Assembly (NCBI GenBank): GCA_018644665.1
Contig: JABGQA010000065.1
Coordinates: 1-64,000 of the forward strand
Length of the DNA: 64,000 bases
From: Candidatus Poribacteria bacterium
GTDB taxonomy: Bacteria; Poribacteria; WGA-4E; GCA-2687025
Direction: 5' to 3'
The translations under genes were made by a program, and so were the position numbers. The notes beneath the pieces were generated by a model. That model saw nothing but the letters and a program-made list of their open reading frames with translations, ran no database searches and was not told where the DNA came from. How positions within the stretch are numbered: the stretch's first letter is position 1; every line of letters starts with the position of its first letter. Below, piece by piece: positions 16,008-24,628 of the stretch.

Positions 16008-17732
16008 ATGACCCGTTTCCAGACGCTCGTCCCTTACGTGATGACGCTCACGGTCTTCGCGGCCGCGTGTGGTGGCGATCACGACGATCCGCCGACTTCT
16101 GTGGAGGATGCGGACGCTCTCGCCTTCGTCTATGCGAGCAAGCCAACGACCCCCGTGTTGGTCGTCTACAGGTCCGGCGAGGCGTTGACCGTCCTGAGCG
16201 ACGATGGTGGCGCCACGGCTTCCGGCGCAGTGTTTGGCGTCCCGGACCTCGCGCCTCTCCTGGTCGAAGGCGGCGATGACGACCTGCCCACACGCGCTTA
16301 CGTCGACGGGTACACGTTCGTCTTCCGCAACTGGCAGCAGACCACGGTCGATGTCGGCGTGGTCAATCCAGACGGCGTCGCGGAACTTTTTCCAGGCGTC
16401 GACTGGTCCGACGTGGACATCAACTCGCCGATGCTCGTGCAGGGCTCTCCCTCGGCACAATCAGCCATTGGGGTGGCTCAAGGTTTCATCAACGCGGGAG
16501 CATGCGTGATAGGCGAAGTCGTCGCCGTCCGGAACGGAGGCCTCGCGATACCGATTGGCGAGATCGCGTGTAGGACGCTCGCGGCGCCGGCGGCTGTGGT
16601 CGTCCTCGAGGAAACTGCGCCGGACTCTCCGTGGGCAGAAGGCGTGGAGATCGCGGGCAGCGCCCTTGCGGCGGCCGGATGCGCCATCGCGGGCCCTCGA
16701 TCCGCGGCGGGGTGTCTTGATGTCGCGCTGACCGTCGTTACGGGAGCCATCGATGAGGCTAGCGCTGTTGCGCAGTCGGCCGGAGAGGCCCTCCAAGAGC
16801 TGAGTGACGCTCTCCGATCGGCGGATGTTTGGCAAGGCGCTGAACTGCTTGAGACGCTACGACACAGAGGATTCGTCAGGTCCGTGGCGTTCTCGCCCGA
16901 TGGTGACACCCTCGTGAGCGGAAGCGATGACACCGTACGGCTCTGGGACGTCGATGCGCGACAGGAGATCGCAGCGCGACCTGTACCCGGCTCCTACGGG
17001 TACGTGGCCTTCTCACCCGACGGGGACACCCTCGCGATCGACCGCGGATGGTCCATAACGCTTTGGGACGCCAACGCGCGAGAGGAGATCGCCGTACTGC
17101 GCGGACACGAGCGTTCTGTCTTTGCCATCGCGTTCTCGCGGAACGGAAGGACCCTCGCCAGCGCAGGCGGCGACGACACCGCGAGACTTTGGGATGTCAG
17201 AGGCAGACAGGAGATCGCGACACTAGATATTCCGGGATTCGTGGTCAATGCCGTGGCCTTCTCACCGGGTGGCGGCATACTGGCGACCGGCAGCTACATG
17301 GCGGAGCCGCTGAGGCTCTGGGATGTCAGGACCGCGAAGCAGATCGCGGCGCTACACGGACATACGGACAACGTCCGTGCGGTCGCGTTTTCGCCCGACG
17401 GAATGATCCTCGCAAGCGGCAGCGACGACGGAACAGTGAAACTCTGGGACGTCCACGCGCGACAGGAGGTCGGAACACTTGACGACGGGCGTCCTCGACA
17501 AGGTCGTTCGGGAGCCGTCTATTCCGTCGTGTTCTCGCCCGACGGGCAGACACTCGCCGCCGGGGTCCGCGACGAGTTGGTGCACCTCTGGGACGTCAAC
17601 GCCCGACGGGAGGTCGCCGCTCTCGCCGGACACAGACACGGCTTCGTTTCGGTCGCGTTCTCACCAGACGGGGAAACACTCGCAAGCGGCAGCGGCGACG
17701 GCATGGTGAAGCTCTGGGGCAAGACGCCGTAG
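16008..17732 (+). CDS. WD40 lipoprotein B: unknown N-terminal domain plus seven-bladed propeller
   Basis: The ORF track starts at 15735 inside the previous gene. The ATG at 16008 (574 aa) is preferred because it follows ACGGGAG by seven bases and opens a lipoprotein signal (FAAAC, then GGDHDD). The N-terminal domain repeats that of lipoprotein A (DADALAFVYASKPTTPVLVV). The C-terminal half has seven WD40 blades ending VKLWGKTP. The 37-bp gap between A and B suggests co-transcription. The 3' end and its flank recur as a decayed fragment at 19374-19459, showing that at least one more copy once existed. Confidence 0.86.
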   Translation: MTRFQTLVPYVMTLTVFAAACGGDHDDPPTSVEDADALAFVYASKPTTPVLVVYRSGEALTVLSDDGGATASGAVFGVPDLAPLLVEGGDDDLPTRAYVDGYTFVFRNWQQTTVDVGVVNPDGVAELFPGVDWSDVDINSPMLVQGSPSAQSAIGVAQGFINAGACVIGEVVAVRNGGLAIPIGEIACRTLAAPAAVVVLEETAPDSPWAEGVEIAGSALAAAGCAIAGPRSAAGCLDVALTVVTGAIDEASAVAQSAGEALQELSDALRSADVWQGAELLETLRHRGFVRSVAFSPDGDTLVSGSDDTVRLWDVDARQEIAARPVPGSYGYVAFSPDGDTLAIDRGWSITLWDANAREEIAVLRGHERSVFAIAFSRNGRTLASAGGDDTARLWDVRGRQEIATLDIPGFVVNAVAFSPGGGILATGSYMAEPLRLWDVRTAKQIAALHGHTDNVRAVAFSPDGMILASGSDDGTVKLWDVHARQEVGTLDDGRPRQGRSGAVYSVVFSPDGQTLAAGVRDELVHLWDVNARREVAALAGHRHGFVSVAFSPDGETLASGSGDGMVKLWGKTP

Positions 17733-17886
17733 AAAGTCAGTGTGCAGCGCCGTACTGGCACCACGCGTGCTGTCCTGCGACCGGAGCGTGTGGCGGCGAG
17801 CCGAGGCGCGTCCCATCGGGGTCCCGGAGATGGCGGGCCTCGAGCTGCCGACAGAGGCCACTGAAAGGCCAGGACGGCGAGGTCGC

Positions 17887-18804
17887 TCAGTCCACCTCCT
17901 TGCCTAGCTGATGGCCTGTTCCCGCGATGCTGAAGCCCTCCGCCGCGTACAGCATGATCGCGCGATGGTTGTCCGGCAGGACGCACAGACTCGCATTCGT
18001 GAAGCCGACTCGTCGAGCTTCCCACAGGGCTCGCCGTAGCAGGTAACGGCCGTGGCCGGACCGCTGAAACGCCTCGTGTACCTCGAGGTCGTGCACAAAC
18101 ACCGCGGTCTGTGCGGCTTCTGCCTGGAGGAAATGTCCGCGCGACTCCAACTCACAGGAGCCGATTCCCGTTCCGTCGCGCATCAGCCGAGTGACGACAT
18201 TCGGCCGCCGGCCCCTGCTCTCGCGCGCCTCGACGTCTACGTTCATCGAACGGTCCCGCAGGGCCGGCTTGTCCACGCCGATGCGCTCGCATGTCATGAT
18301 GTGCTGAGTGCGTTCTACGGCGTACCTGTTCAGGCGCGCCAGGCTGAGCAGATGCGGCTGTAGGGTGGACGGTTCCTCCCTGCCCGAGTGCATGAAGCGA
18401 ACGCCCGCGGACCACGGCGCGAGCACGATCTTCTCAACGGGATCAGACATCAGCCGCGCTTCCGACGCCTCCAGCAGACACTGCCCCGCTGCCCGATCGC
18501 CGGGCGCAAACGCGAAGAGTCGGATGAGGCCTCGTCGCGTATCGCGTCCGTCTGTCGTCACCGCTTCCGTGGCGATGTGCGATAGCGCGACCGGCTTGCC
18601 GGCCCGCTCGACCGCGAGGAGGCGCAGGGCGTGGACCCCTACTGCGCTCATGGGACTGTCGTGCCTCAGGGTCTGCGTCAGCCCGACCGCGAATTCCTGC
18701 TCAGTCACGGGATGGCAGTGCGGGTCGGAGCCGTCGGCGAAGCGCTCGTTGTAGAGAGACGCTAGGTGGCGACCGTCGTCGATAGTGTGCTCGATGACCT
18801 TCAT
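17887..18804 (-). CDS. GNAT-family N-acetyltransferase
   Basis: In this 305-residue protein the C-terminal third carries GNAT motif A (VHEAFQRSGHGRYLLRRAL, about residues 240-258), followed by FTNASLCVLPDNHRAIMLYAAEGF. This is the usual acetyl-CoA pyrophosphate loop and the beta6/alpha4 region. The N-terminal two-thirds may be a second, degenerate GNAT-like unit, since it has mixed beta patterning and no clear acetyl-CoA loop. The substrate is unknown. The gene interrupts the WD40 region on the opposite strand and stands alone. Confidence 0.8.
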   Translation of the reverse strand: MKVIEHTIDDGRHLASLYNERFADGSDPHCHPVTEQEFAVGLTQTLRHDSPMSAVGVHALRLLAVERAGKPVALSHIATEAVTTDGRDTRRGLIRLFAFAPGDRAAGQCLLEASEARLMSDPVEKIVLAPWSAGVRFMHSGREEPSTLQPHLLSLARLNRYAVERTQHIMTCERIGVDKPALRDRSMNVDVEARESRGRRPNVVTRLMRDGTGIGSCELESRGHFLQAEAAQTAVFVHDLEVHEAFQRSGHGRYLLRRALWEARRVGFTNASLCVLPDNHRAIMLYAAEGFSIAGTGHQLGKEVD

Positions 18805-19059
18805 GGAGCGGCGCCGGGACTGGCGATCGGAGGGATTTGCATCGCGTTCGTTCCTGTTGCAACGTGTATGGCGCGCGCCGTCACCCGCGCGAGCCGGAGA
18901 ATCGACGGGTTGCGCCTATACCCACGCCTAGAGGCATCTCGTCAGGCCCTGCGTGCGTGGATCGCCGACACAGCGCGGCGAGCGCGTACTAACGGGACCA
19001 GGATGGCCGTACAGGCCCGCAGCGCAACTGCGCAACGGGCCACGGACGAGAACAGAACG

Positions 19060-19335
19060 CGGGAAGCCCCATTTCCGCTCGGCCAGAGGGAGCGCGACGT
19101 GCAGATGGGCGGCGGCGCCGACGTGGCGCAGCATGCGCAGCCCGAGGGTGTGGAAACGCAGACGCGTCAGACCGTTGTGCAGTTCGGATCGGCCCTTCGT
19201 ACGCAGGTCCACGGCATGGGCGTAGCCGTCGTCCTGAACGTAGTGCAGGGAGGAGCCTCGTGTGGCAGGCCCGTCTCGTCGTAGTCGTCCAGCTCGCGCG
19301 CAACATCAGTAAGGACTAGCGTGTCGTCGTCGGAA
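19060..19335 (-). pseudogene. Broken partial copy of the M15-like peptidase gene (C-terminal fragment, frameshifted)
   Basis: On the minus strand the segment reads DDTLVLTDVARELDDYDETGLP in one frame and AVDLRTKGRSELHNGLTRL...HLHVALPLAER in another. Both match the C-terminal 90 or so residues of the intact gene at 20847-21488. A single missing base near 19260 (GGCCTGCC against GGCCTCGCC in the parent) explains the frame change. The N-terminal membrane part is absent. The fragment lies within the 18805-19505 stretch, which otherwise holds no intact gene, and abuts the WD40 remnant on the other strand. Confidence 0.75.
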
Positions 19336-19373
19336 GGGAGATCGCGGGCCATATCGCACACAGGCGCTCCGCC

Positions 19374-19459
19374 ACTTCCGTGGCCTTCGCACCCGACGGC
19401 GAACACTCGCGACCAGCGGCGTAGGCGGCACGGTGAAGCTCTGGGGCAGGACACCGTAG
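19374..19459 (+). pseudogene. 3' remnant of a further WD40 lipoprotein gene
   Basis: The plus strand encodes SVAFAPDGE and, after one missing base near 19402, TLATSGVGGTVKLWGRTP and a TAG. This closely matches the last blade of lipoprotein B (SVAFSPDGETLASGS...VKLWGKTP). The 3' flank (GACTCAG...GGGAGTCCA) also resembles the spacer between lipoproteins A and B. Everything upstream has been lost. It marks a former third lipoprotein-type member of the array, about 1.6 kb from the present end. Confidence 0.75.
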
Positions 19460-19505
19460 CGCGCGACTCAGTCGCTACGCCCGGCACAGGGAGTCCAGTG
19501 GTCCG

Positions 19506-20633
19506 TCAACCGAACAGATATCTTTGGACGACGTCTTCCCGCACAGTGACGCCTAGCCCTGGGGTGTCACGCACGGCAACGTGGCCGTTCTCCGGGATCC
19601 ACGGGTCGCTGACCAGTTCGTGCTGCATAGGCGATTCGTGGGGCTTGAAATCCATGCAATCCGCATGCCTCGAACTCGCCAGCATGTGCAGGCTTGCGGC
19701 GGTGTTCAGAGCGCTACTCCACGTGTGCGCGCTGAAGCGCAGGTTCTCGGCTTCGATCAGCTTGATGACGTGGTGGCTGCCGGTGAGCCCATGGCAGCGC
19801 CCTGGGTCAATCTGAATGATGTCGACCCCACCGGACTCGATGAGACGCTTGTAGCTTTCGACGTCCCATTCATCTTCACCGGTGCCGATGGGCGTTGACA
19901 CTGCCGCCCGCAGTTGAGCGTACGCGGGCAGATTCTCGGGTGGCAGCGGTTGCTCGATCCATTTGAGTCGGTAGGGCTCGAGATCGCGGAAGCGCTGAAT
20001 CGCTGTCGGGACATCCCAGAGCCCGCGTTGGCCAGGTGTATCGACGACCAGCTCCAGATCGTCGCCGATGACGTCGCGGACAGCGCGGACGACTTCGATG
20101 TCACGCGCTCGGTCCAGACCGAATACCGCCTCCGGTCGCATTCCCCAGCCGCCCTTTACAACGCCATAGCCTTCCTCGCGCAGCCAGCGGAACTCGTTCA
20201 CCGTCCACTCGATATCTTCCATGTCGAAGATAATCGACGCCATTGCGGTGACTCGGTCGTGTAGCTTGCCGCCGAGCAGTTGGCAGACAGGCGCCCCAAG
20301 CGCTTTGCCTTTCAGATCCCACAACGCCATATCCACCGCGCTGACTGCGAACGCGGCGATGCCTTCTGGACCGTACCACCAGATACGGTCAAGCATTTTG
20401 TGCCAGAGTCGTTCGACATCCAGCGCGTTTTCCCCGGCGAGTAACGGCGCGAACCCCTGTTCGATGATCACCTTCGTTGCGAGCGTCGCCTCTGGGAATT
20501 GGGAGATGCATTCTCCCCACCCGACGAGCCCGTCGTCGCTCTCCACGCGGGCGAGGGTGATGTACCGTTCGATTCCCTTGTAGTGGGGTTCCGGGTAGGC
20601 GAGCGGAAAGGCCTGGATTTCGCGAATTCTCAT
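19506..20633 (-). CDS. Mandelate racemase / muconate lactonizing enzyme family protein (enolase superfamily)
   Basis: At 375 aa this has the usual length for the family. The N-terminal capping domain contains GWGECISQFPE. In the barrel, Lys160 (VVKGGWG), metal ligands Asp198 (VVDTPG), Glu227 (IEQPLPPEN) and Glu253 (GTGEDEW), and His303 (SAHTWSSALNT) are present. It should abstract an alpha proton from a carboxylate, probably a sugar acid, in the cytoplasm. The substrate cannot be read off. The second Lys of the classical KxK motif is Gly, as in subgroups with a K.GWG signature. It stands beside lyase and dioxygenase genes on the same strand. Confidence 0.9.
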   Translation of the reverse strand: MRIREIQAFPLAYPEPHYKGIERYITLARVESDDGLVGWGECISQFPEATLATKVIIEQGFAPLLAGENALDVERLWHKMLDRIWWYGPEGIAAFAVSAVDMALWDLKGKALGAPVCQLLGGKLHDRVTAMASIIFDMEDIEWTVNEFRWLREEGYGVVKGGWGMRPEAVFGLDRARDIEVVRAVRDVIGDDLELVVDTPGQRGLWDVPTAIQRFRDLEPYRLKWIEQPLPPENLPAYAQLRAAVSTPIGTGEDEWDVESYKRLIESGGVDIIQIDPGRCHGLTGSHHVIKLIEAENLRFSAHTWSSALNTAASLHMLASSRHADCMDFKPHESPMQHELVSDPWIPENGHVAVRDTPGLGVTVREDVVQRYLFG

Positions 20634-20846
20634 CGTGCGCTTACCTCAATGAAACAGGCATTTCCCGTCTGGATGACAGGGAACCGACACCTCCGACTTA
20701 TCCCGCGCCCACGCTAGCAGGTCAGGCTTCCCGAGGCAACGAACTGGCGTCGTACCGGGATTCGCGGGCAATGTCGCGGCCTGCTTGCCGGATGGCCGGG
20801 CCCAGGTGTGCGACGTGTCACGATAGGCAGTTGGACGCCGCGAGCG

Positions 20847-21488
20847 CTATCGCCGGTCGGAGATCGGCAGGGCTACGTGGAGATGGTCCGCCGTGCCGAC
20901 GTGGCGCAGCGTGTGGAGCCCCAGGGCATGGAAATACAGACGCGTCAGACCGTTGTGCAGTTCGGATCGGCCCTTCGTGCGCAGGTCTACGGCGTGCGCG
21001 TAGCCGTCGTCCTGAATGTAGTGCAGGGACGACCCGCGCGTGGCGAGGCCCATCTCCCCGTAGTCGTCTGGCTCGCGCGCGATGTCGGTCAGGAGGAGGG
21101 TGTCGTCGCCGATCACGGCCGTTCCGACAGCCAGTCTCAGGCACGGGTGCAGTGTGCGGAGTTCCCGCCGTACCTCGCCCGTCTTCGCGTTGGCGCCCGA
21201 TATGCTGAGGATGGCGTAGACGCAGTAGCCTACCATCAGAGCGACGATCGTCAGGACTCGAGGGCGCAACGGCCGTCGACGCCTGCGCGACCGGCGTGGC
21301 AACACGCGCGTGCACACGGCCAGCGCGACGGCGACCGTGATCACGCTGGCGCCGAGACCCACCCACGCTCCCAGACCGAAACGCGCGTAGAACTCCACGG
21401 CTACGCGCGGCACGAGTATGCCCACAGCCACGATCGGGAGCACGACCATGAGCGCCAAGCTGACCATGCCTTTGAGAATGCGCGTCAT
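20847..21488 (-). CDS. Membrane-anchored M15-like (hedgehog/D,D-peptidase fold) protein
   Basis: The ATG at 21488 (213 aa) is chosen over the track start because GAGGAG lies six bases upstream and the first residues (MTRILKGMVSLALMVV) open a membrane segment. Three hydrophobic helices fall within residues 1-90. The C-terminal domain has SSLHYIQDDGYAHAVDLRTKG and DHLHVALP. I read these as the zinc-ligand pattern SxH...GxAxD...HxH of M15-type peptidases, which cleave cell-wall peptides. The match is by eye. A broken copy of its C-terminus lies at 19060-19335. Confidence 0.55.
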   Translation of the reverse strand: MTRILKGMVSLALMVVLPIVAVGILVPRVAVEFYARFGLGAWVGLGASVITVAVALAVCTRVLPRRSRRRRRPLRPRVLTIVALMVGYCVYAILSISGANAKTGEVRRELRTLHPCLRLAVGTAVIGDDTLLLTDIAREPDDYGEMGLATRGSSLHYIQDDGYAHAVDLRTKGRSELHNGLTRLYFHALGLHTLRHVGTADHLHVALPISDRR

Positions 21489-21616
21489 TGCGGGCTCCTC
21501 GGACTGGATTCGTGGAACGAGGATGCCCCGGGGTCGCGGACGACACCCAGGACGCTTACGGCCGTCGAGGCCCTCGCGGTACGGCCACGGGCGTCCGTCG
21601 GCGGCCGGTACGTTCT

Positions 21617-23494
21617 TCATGTCCGCGGCGGTCGCAATTGCTCGGTAAGCTGCATGTCTCGTGACCAGCCCTTTCCTTCGGCACGGACGGACAGTCGCTT
21701 GCCGTCAGAGGCGATGGCCACGTTAGCCGCGGCGCGGCCTGGCACGAGGAGCGTCGCCATGGCCATGCGCGTCTGCTGCGCGCGCGTGCACCAGCGCAAC
21801 ATCGTGTGGGGCGCCTGCGTCGGGGTGGTAGGTGCGGTGGTCGCCGTGGTGAGGAGCGCCGGGACGCTGCACGCGTATGCCACACGCATCCGTTCCGAGC
21901 GTCCCTTCAGCAGCGCGCTGGCTTGGAACGCGTCTACATCGACGGGCGAGAACATACGCGATTCGAGGCGTCCCGCGCGTGGCAGGATCGCGTGGTCGAC
22001 GATCAGGAAGGCCCGCTCCGGCAGCAGGAGGACCAGGCGGCCGCAGAACGTCGCCGCGGGGCCGTCGCGCATTGCGCCCATCGCCGATGTCGCGACCATG
22101 CGGACGCCTTCGGCGCCATCCACGGAAGCGCGCTCCGTGCGGTCGAGCGCCGACCCTATCGCGATGCCGACGCCGTTCACGAGCAGCGTGTTCTTCGACG
22201 CGGGGCCGACCTCGAACAGTTCCTCTCGGCGGTTCGAGAAGGTCGTATCCAGGTACTCGCCGACGCCGACGTTCTCGATCAGCCGTTCATCACCGACAAC
22301 GCAGTGAAAGCTCAGCAGGTCGCGATGCCCGTGGGGCACTTGTGACGTGCCACCACGCACCGTCATGTGCAGCGACGGCTCGGCGGCGCGGTCCGTCAGC
22401 TTGGCCCAGTCCAAGCCGCGATACAGCTTCGCTCTTGGGCGGTTCGCGCTCGCCGATGCCGGCTGCGCCTTGCCAGGGTGGAACGCCAGCCACTCGGCAG
22501 GATTGGGGGCCGCGCCGCCGTTCGCGAGCCGTTGCGTGATCCTGTCCAGATGCCCGTCCAGGTCCGCCATCACGTCGGGCAGGTCGAACCGCTCCGCGGC
22601 GGCGTAGTGGAAGGGCGCGGGGCGCCAACTGTTGCTATCGCCGAACCCACAGGCGATGCCGGCCGGGCTGAAGTCCAGCGGGAAGCGTAGGGTGTCGCGC
22701 ATGCACCGCTTGCGCATCAGAGGATGGGCGGCGCCGCTCGCGCGTTCGTGGCTCGTCAGATAGCGGAAGGCGTACATCATCCCGTACGCCCAGTACCCAA
22801 CTCCCTCGCTCCATCCGCCGTCGGAACGGTCGGCCTCCTCGACGAACGCCGGCATGGAGCCTTCGGCGAGTTTCAGCGCTCTGCGCGCCTCAGGCAGATC
22901 CTCGTGTATCGCCAGGGCGAGGACGCCCGCGCCGCCCGCACACACGGCGTTCCAGTTGTTCGTGCCGCCGTACCACGACGGCGGCTTCTCAGTGTCGACG
23001 TGGTGCACGAACGGGCCGAGAGCCCGGCGGCGCGCAACATCGACCATCATCGCGCGCTCGTCTTCGGAGAGCGCGTCGTACAGCAGGTCGTACGCCAGGG
23101 CGAGCGTGACGCTGTTCTCGCCATAGCTCAGGTCGAAGATGGCGTTCGGGTCGGGATCGTCGCGTCGCCATGTGATCCACGACCAGTACTCCCACGCGTC
23201 CATCATCTCGACATGCGCCAGCACCGCGTCGCGGAAGCGCGCCTCGCCGGTTTGGGCCCACCGGGCCAGCAGTGCCAGCACGCGGGTCTGCGCCTCACGC
23301 GCGCGTATCAAGTGCTCGTTGTGCACATTGCGGGCGTAGGTGAGTGGCGGCATGTCGACGTAGCGGTCGGCGTCTAGAACGACCTGCTGGGCCGCGAGAT
23401 TGAGGAACGGCGTCGTCGGCTGCGTGCGGAGACGGGCCAACTCGGGCGCGCCGAGGTAGAGTCGCGGATGCGGCGCGAACGAGGCGGCGGGCAT
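21617..23494 (-). CDS. Heparinase II/III-family polysaccharide lyase-like protein
   Basis: This 625-residue protein has an N-terminal alpha/alpha-toroid (residues about 10-330) with SWYGGTNNWNAVCAGG (173-188) and GGWSEGVGYWAYGM, followed by a beta-rich domain with HGHRDLLSFHCVVGDERLIENVG. This matches the architecture and conserved Asn, Tyr and His blocks of heparinase II/III-type and alginate-lyase-like enzymes. These eliminate uronate-containing polysaccharides. No signal peptide is evident, so it may act on imported oligosaccharides. It is followed 13 nt away by the PhyH gene on the same strand, suggesting an operon in which PhyH is first. Confidence 0.85.
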   Translation of the reverse strand: MPAASFAPHPRLYLGAPELARLRTQPTTPFLNLAAQQVVLDADRYVDMPPLTYARNVHNEHLIRAREAQTRVLALLARWAQTGEARFRDAVLAHVEMMDAWEYWSWITWRRDDPDPNAIFDLSYGENSVTLALAYDLLYDALSEDERAMMVDVARRRALGPFVHHVDTEKPPSWYGGTNNWNAVCAGGAGVLALAIHEDLPEARRALKLAEGSMPAFVEEADRSDGGWSEGVGYWAYGMMYAFRYLTSHERASGAAHPLMRKRCMRDTLRFPLDFSPAGIACGFGDSNSWRPAPFHYAAAERFDLPDVMADLDGHLDRITQRLANGGAAPNPAEWLAFHPGKAQPASASANRPRAKLYRGLDWAKLTDRAAEPSLHMTVRGGTSQVPHGHRDLLSFHCVVGDERLIENVGVGEYLDTTFSNRREELFEVGPASKNTLLVNGVGIAIGSALDRTERASVDGAEGVRMVATSAMGAMRDGPAATFCGRLVLLLPERAFLIVDHAILPRAGRLESRMFSPVDVDAFQASALLKGRSERMRVAYACSVPALLTTATTAPTTPTQAPHTMLRWCTRAQQTRMAMATLLVPGRAAANVAIASDGKRLSVRAEGKGWSRDMQLTEQLRPPRT

Positions 23495-23507
23495 GGGATG
23501 CTCCCGT

Positions 23508-24341
23508 CTAGCGCCGTTGCGGGCGCGAGTGTCCCTGGTGCATGTAGTCGATGCGCGCGTCGAGGAAGACGGCGTCTGTGGTGAGCACGGGGTGGTCTAA
23601 GAACTCCTCCGCGCCCTTCTCGAACTCGATCCCGCCGCTGCCCAACCATCCACACTGCTGCACCATGGCGAGCATCGGCCGCGGCGTGTCGGAAGTGTTC
23701 GGCATGCCGCCGTGCCACACGCGCATGTCGCGCAGGACGACATCTCCGCGTCGCGTCAGGACGCGCTCTGACGGACGCACGGTCTCCCGTTCCGCGATCA
23801 TGTCATCCGTGGGGAAGCGATCGCTCCCGTAGAACCGGGGGTCGTGGTGCGTGCCAGGCCAATGGACCGTCGCGCCGTTGGCCTCGGTCACGTCGACGAG
23901 CGGGATGTTCACGACGAGGCGAGCGCAGGGCGTCGGGCGCTTGAGGCTTGGCCACAACTGAGTGCTGTCCGTGTGAACACGCTGCGGCTTGGAGCCTACG
24001 AACGCGGTGTTCGCACCGTACGTGACCTGCCGGACTCCGTCGCCCAGGATGCGATGAGAGATGGCTATGACGATCTCGTTCAGGACGATGTCGGCGAAGA
24101 GGAACGGGTGGAACGGCGGTGGCCGCAGGCCCTGGTAGTTGTTCCCGATCTCGTTCGTCTTGGCGTACACGCGGATGTCGTCGAGCATCTTGTCCGCAAG
24201 AGCGTCGATGTGGTCCGTGTCGACGATGCCGGGGAGGGCGACGACGCCGTCCTCCTCGAACGCGCGCAGAGCCGCGTCCATACAGGTCGCGTCTACCGCG
24301 CCGGTCTCGATGTCTCGTGGCGGGATCTCGACGAACTCCAT
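23508..24341 (-). CDS. Phytanoyl-CoA dioxygenase (PhyH) family protein
   Basis: This is a 277-residue Fe(II)/2-oxoglutarate oxygenase. The metal triad is visible as His123-x-Asp125 (RVHTDSTQLW) and His210 (RVWHGGMPN), with Arg221 (TPRPML) positioned to bind 2-oxoglutarate. Between them lies NIPLVDVTEANGATVHWPGTHH, typical of PhyH. The substrate is unknown. These families are strongly expanded in Poribacteria-like genomes and act on many small molecules. It is first in a likely two-gene operon with the heparinase-like gene. Confidence 0.92.
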   Translation of the reverse strand: MEFVEIPPRDIETGAVDATCMDAALRAFEEDGVVALPGIVDTDHIDALADKMLDDIRVYAKTNEIGNNYQGLRPPPFHPFLFADIVLNEIVIAISHRILGDGVRQVTYGANTAFVGSKPQRVHTDSTQLWPSLKRPTPCARLVVNIPLVDVTEANGATVHWPGTHHDPRFYGSDRFPTDDMIAERETVRPSERVLTRRGDVVLRDMRVWHGGMPNTSDTPRPMLAMVQQCGWLGSGGIEFEKGAEEFLDHPVLTTDAVFLDARIDYMHQGHSRPQRR

Positions 24342-24494
24342 ACGCGCTCCTCACCGGTGGCGCCACTGGACGACGGCGGCAGGATCGTACATGCGCGCGG
24401 AGATGGTGGCAAACTGGCGGTGGCCGTCGGGTGTGGCCACAGACAGTCTGTGAGCGGGGCTGTCGGAAGATTATGGACGTACGGCGAGGCCTGG

Positions 24495-24553
24495 ACCCCA
24501 TCGCTCAGAAGCACACCGTGCTTCTTCGTTCCCCAGCAAGGGAAGACGTTCAC
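24495..24553. repeat. Dispersed double-hairpin repeat, copy 1
   Basis: CCCATCGCTCAG is followed by the hairpin GAAGCAC-ACC-GTGCTTC, then TTCGTTCCCCAGCAAGGGAAGACGTTC in two adjoining blocks. A second copy at 39523-39580 keeps the flanks and loop but has a different, still perfectly paired stem. It sits in the 287-base gap between the PhyH gene and the flavodoxin-like gene, where nothing else was recognised. Confidence 0.75.
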
Positions 24554-24628
24554 CAGTTTCGCCGGCCGGTGGAAGTCGGCGGCCCGGCTCGCGCGGACCA
24601 CCCCATGGCCAGACTCGACGCGGCCCTG

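Noticed and set aside
4683-17732. Regularly spaced DNA repeats (TTCAGCCCGGACGG-like) that could suggest a CRISPR array
   Set aside because: They are in-frame FSPDG codons of WD40 blades about 40 codons apart, with conserved coding between them.
20561-20600. GTTCGATTCCC, resembling a tRNA T-arm
   Set aside because: It lies inside the enolase-superfamily coding sequence, and no acceptor, D or anticodon arm can be drawn around it.
22290-22628. Small ORFs within the heparinase-like gene in other frames
   Set aside because: High-GC shadow frames without start signals or domains.
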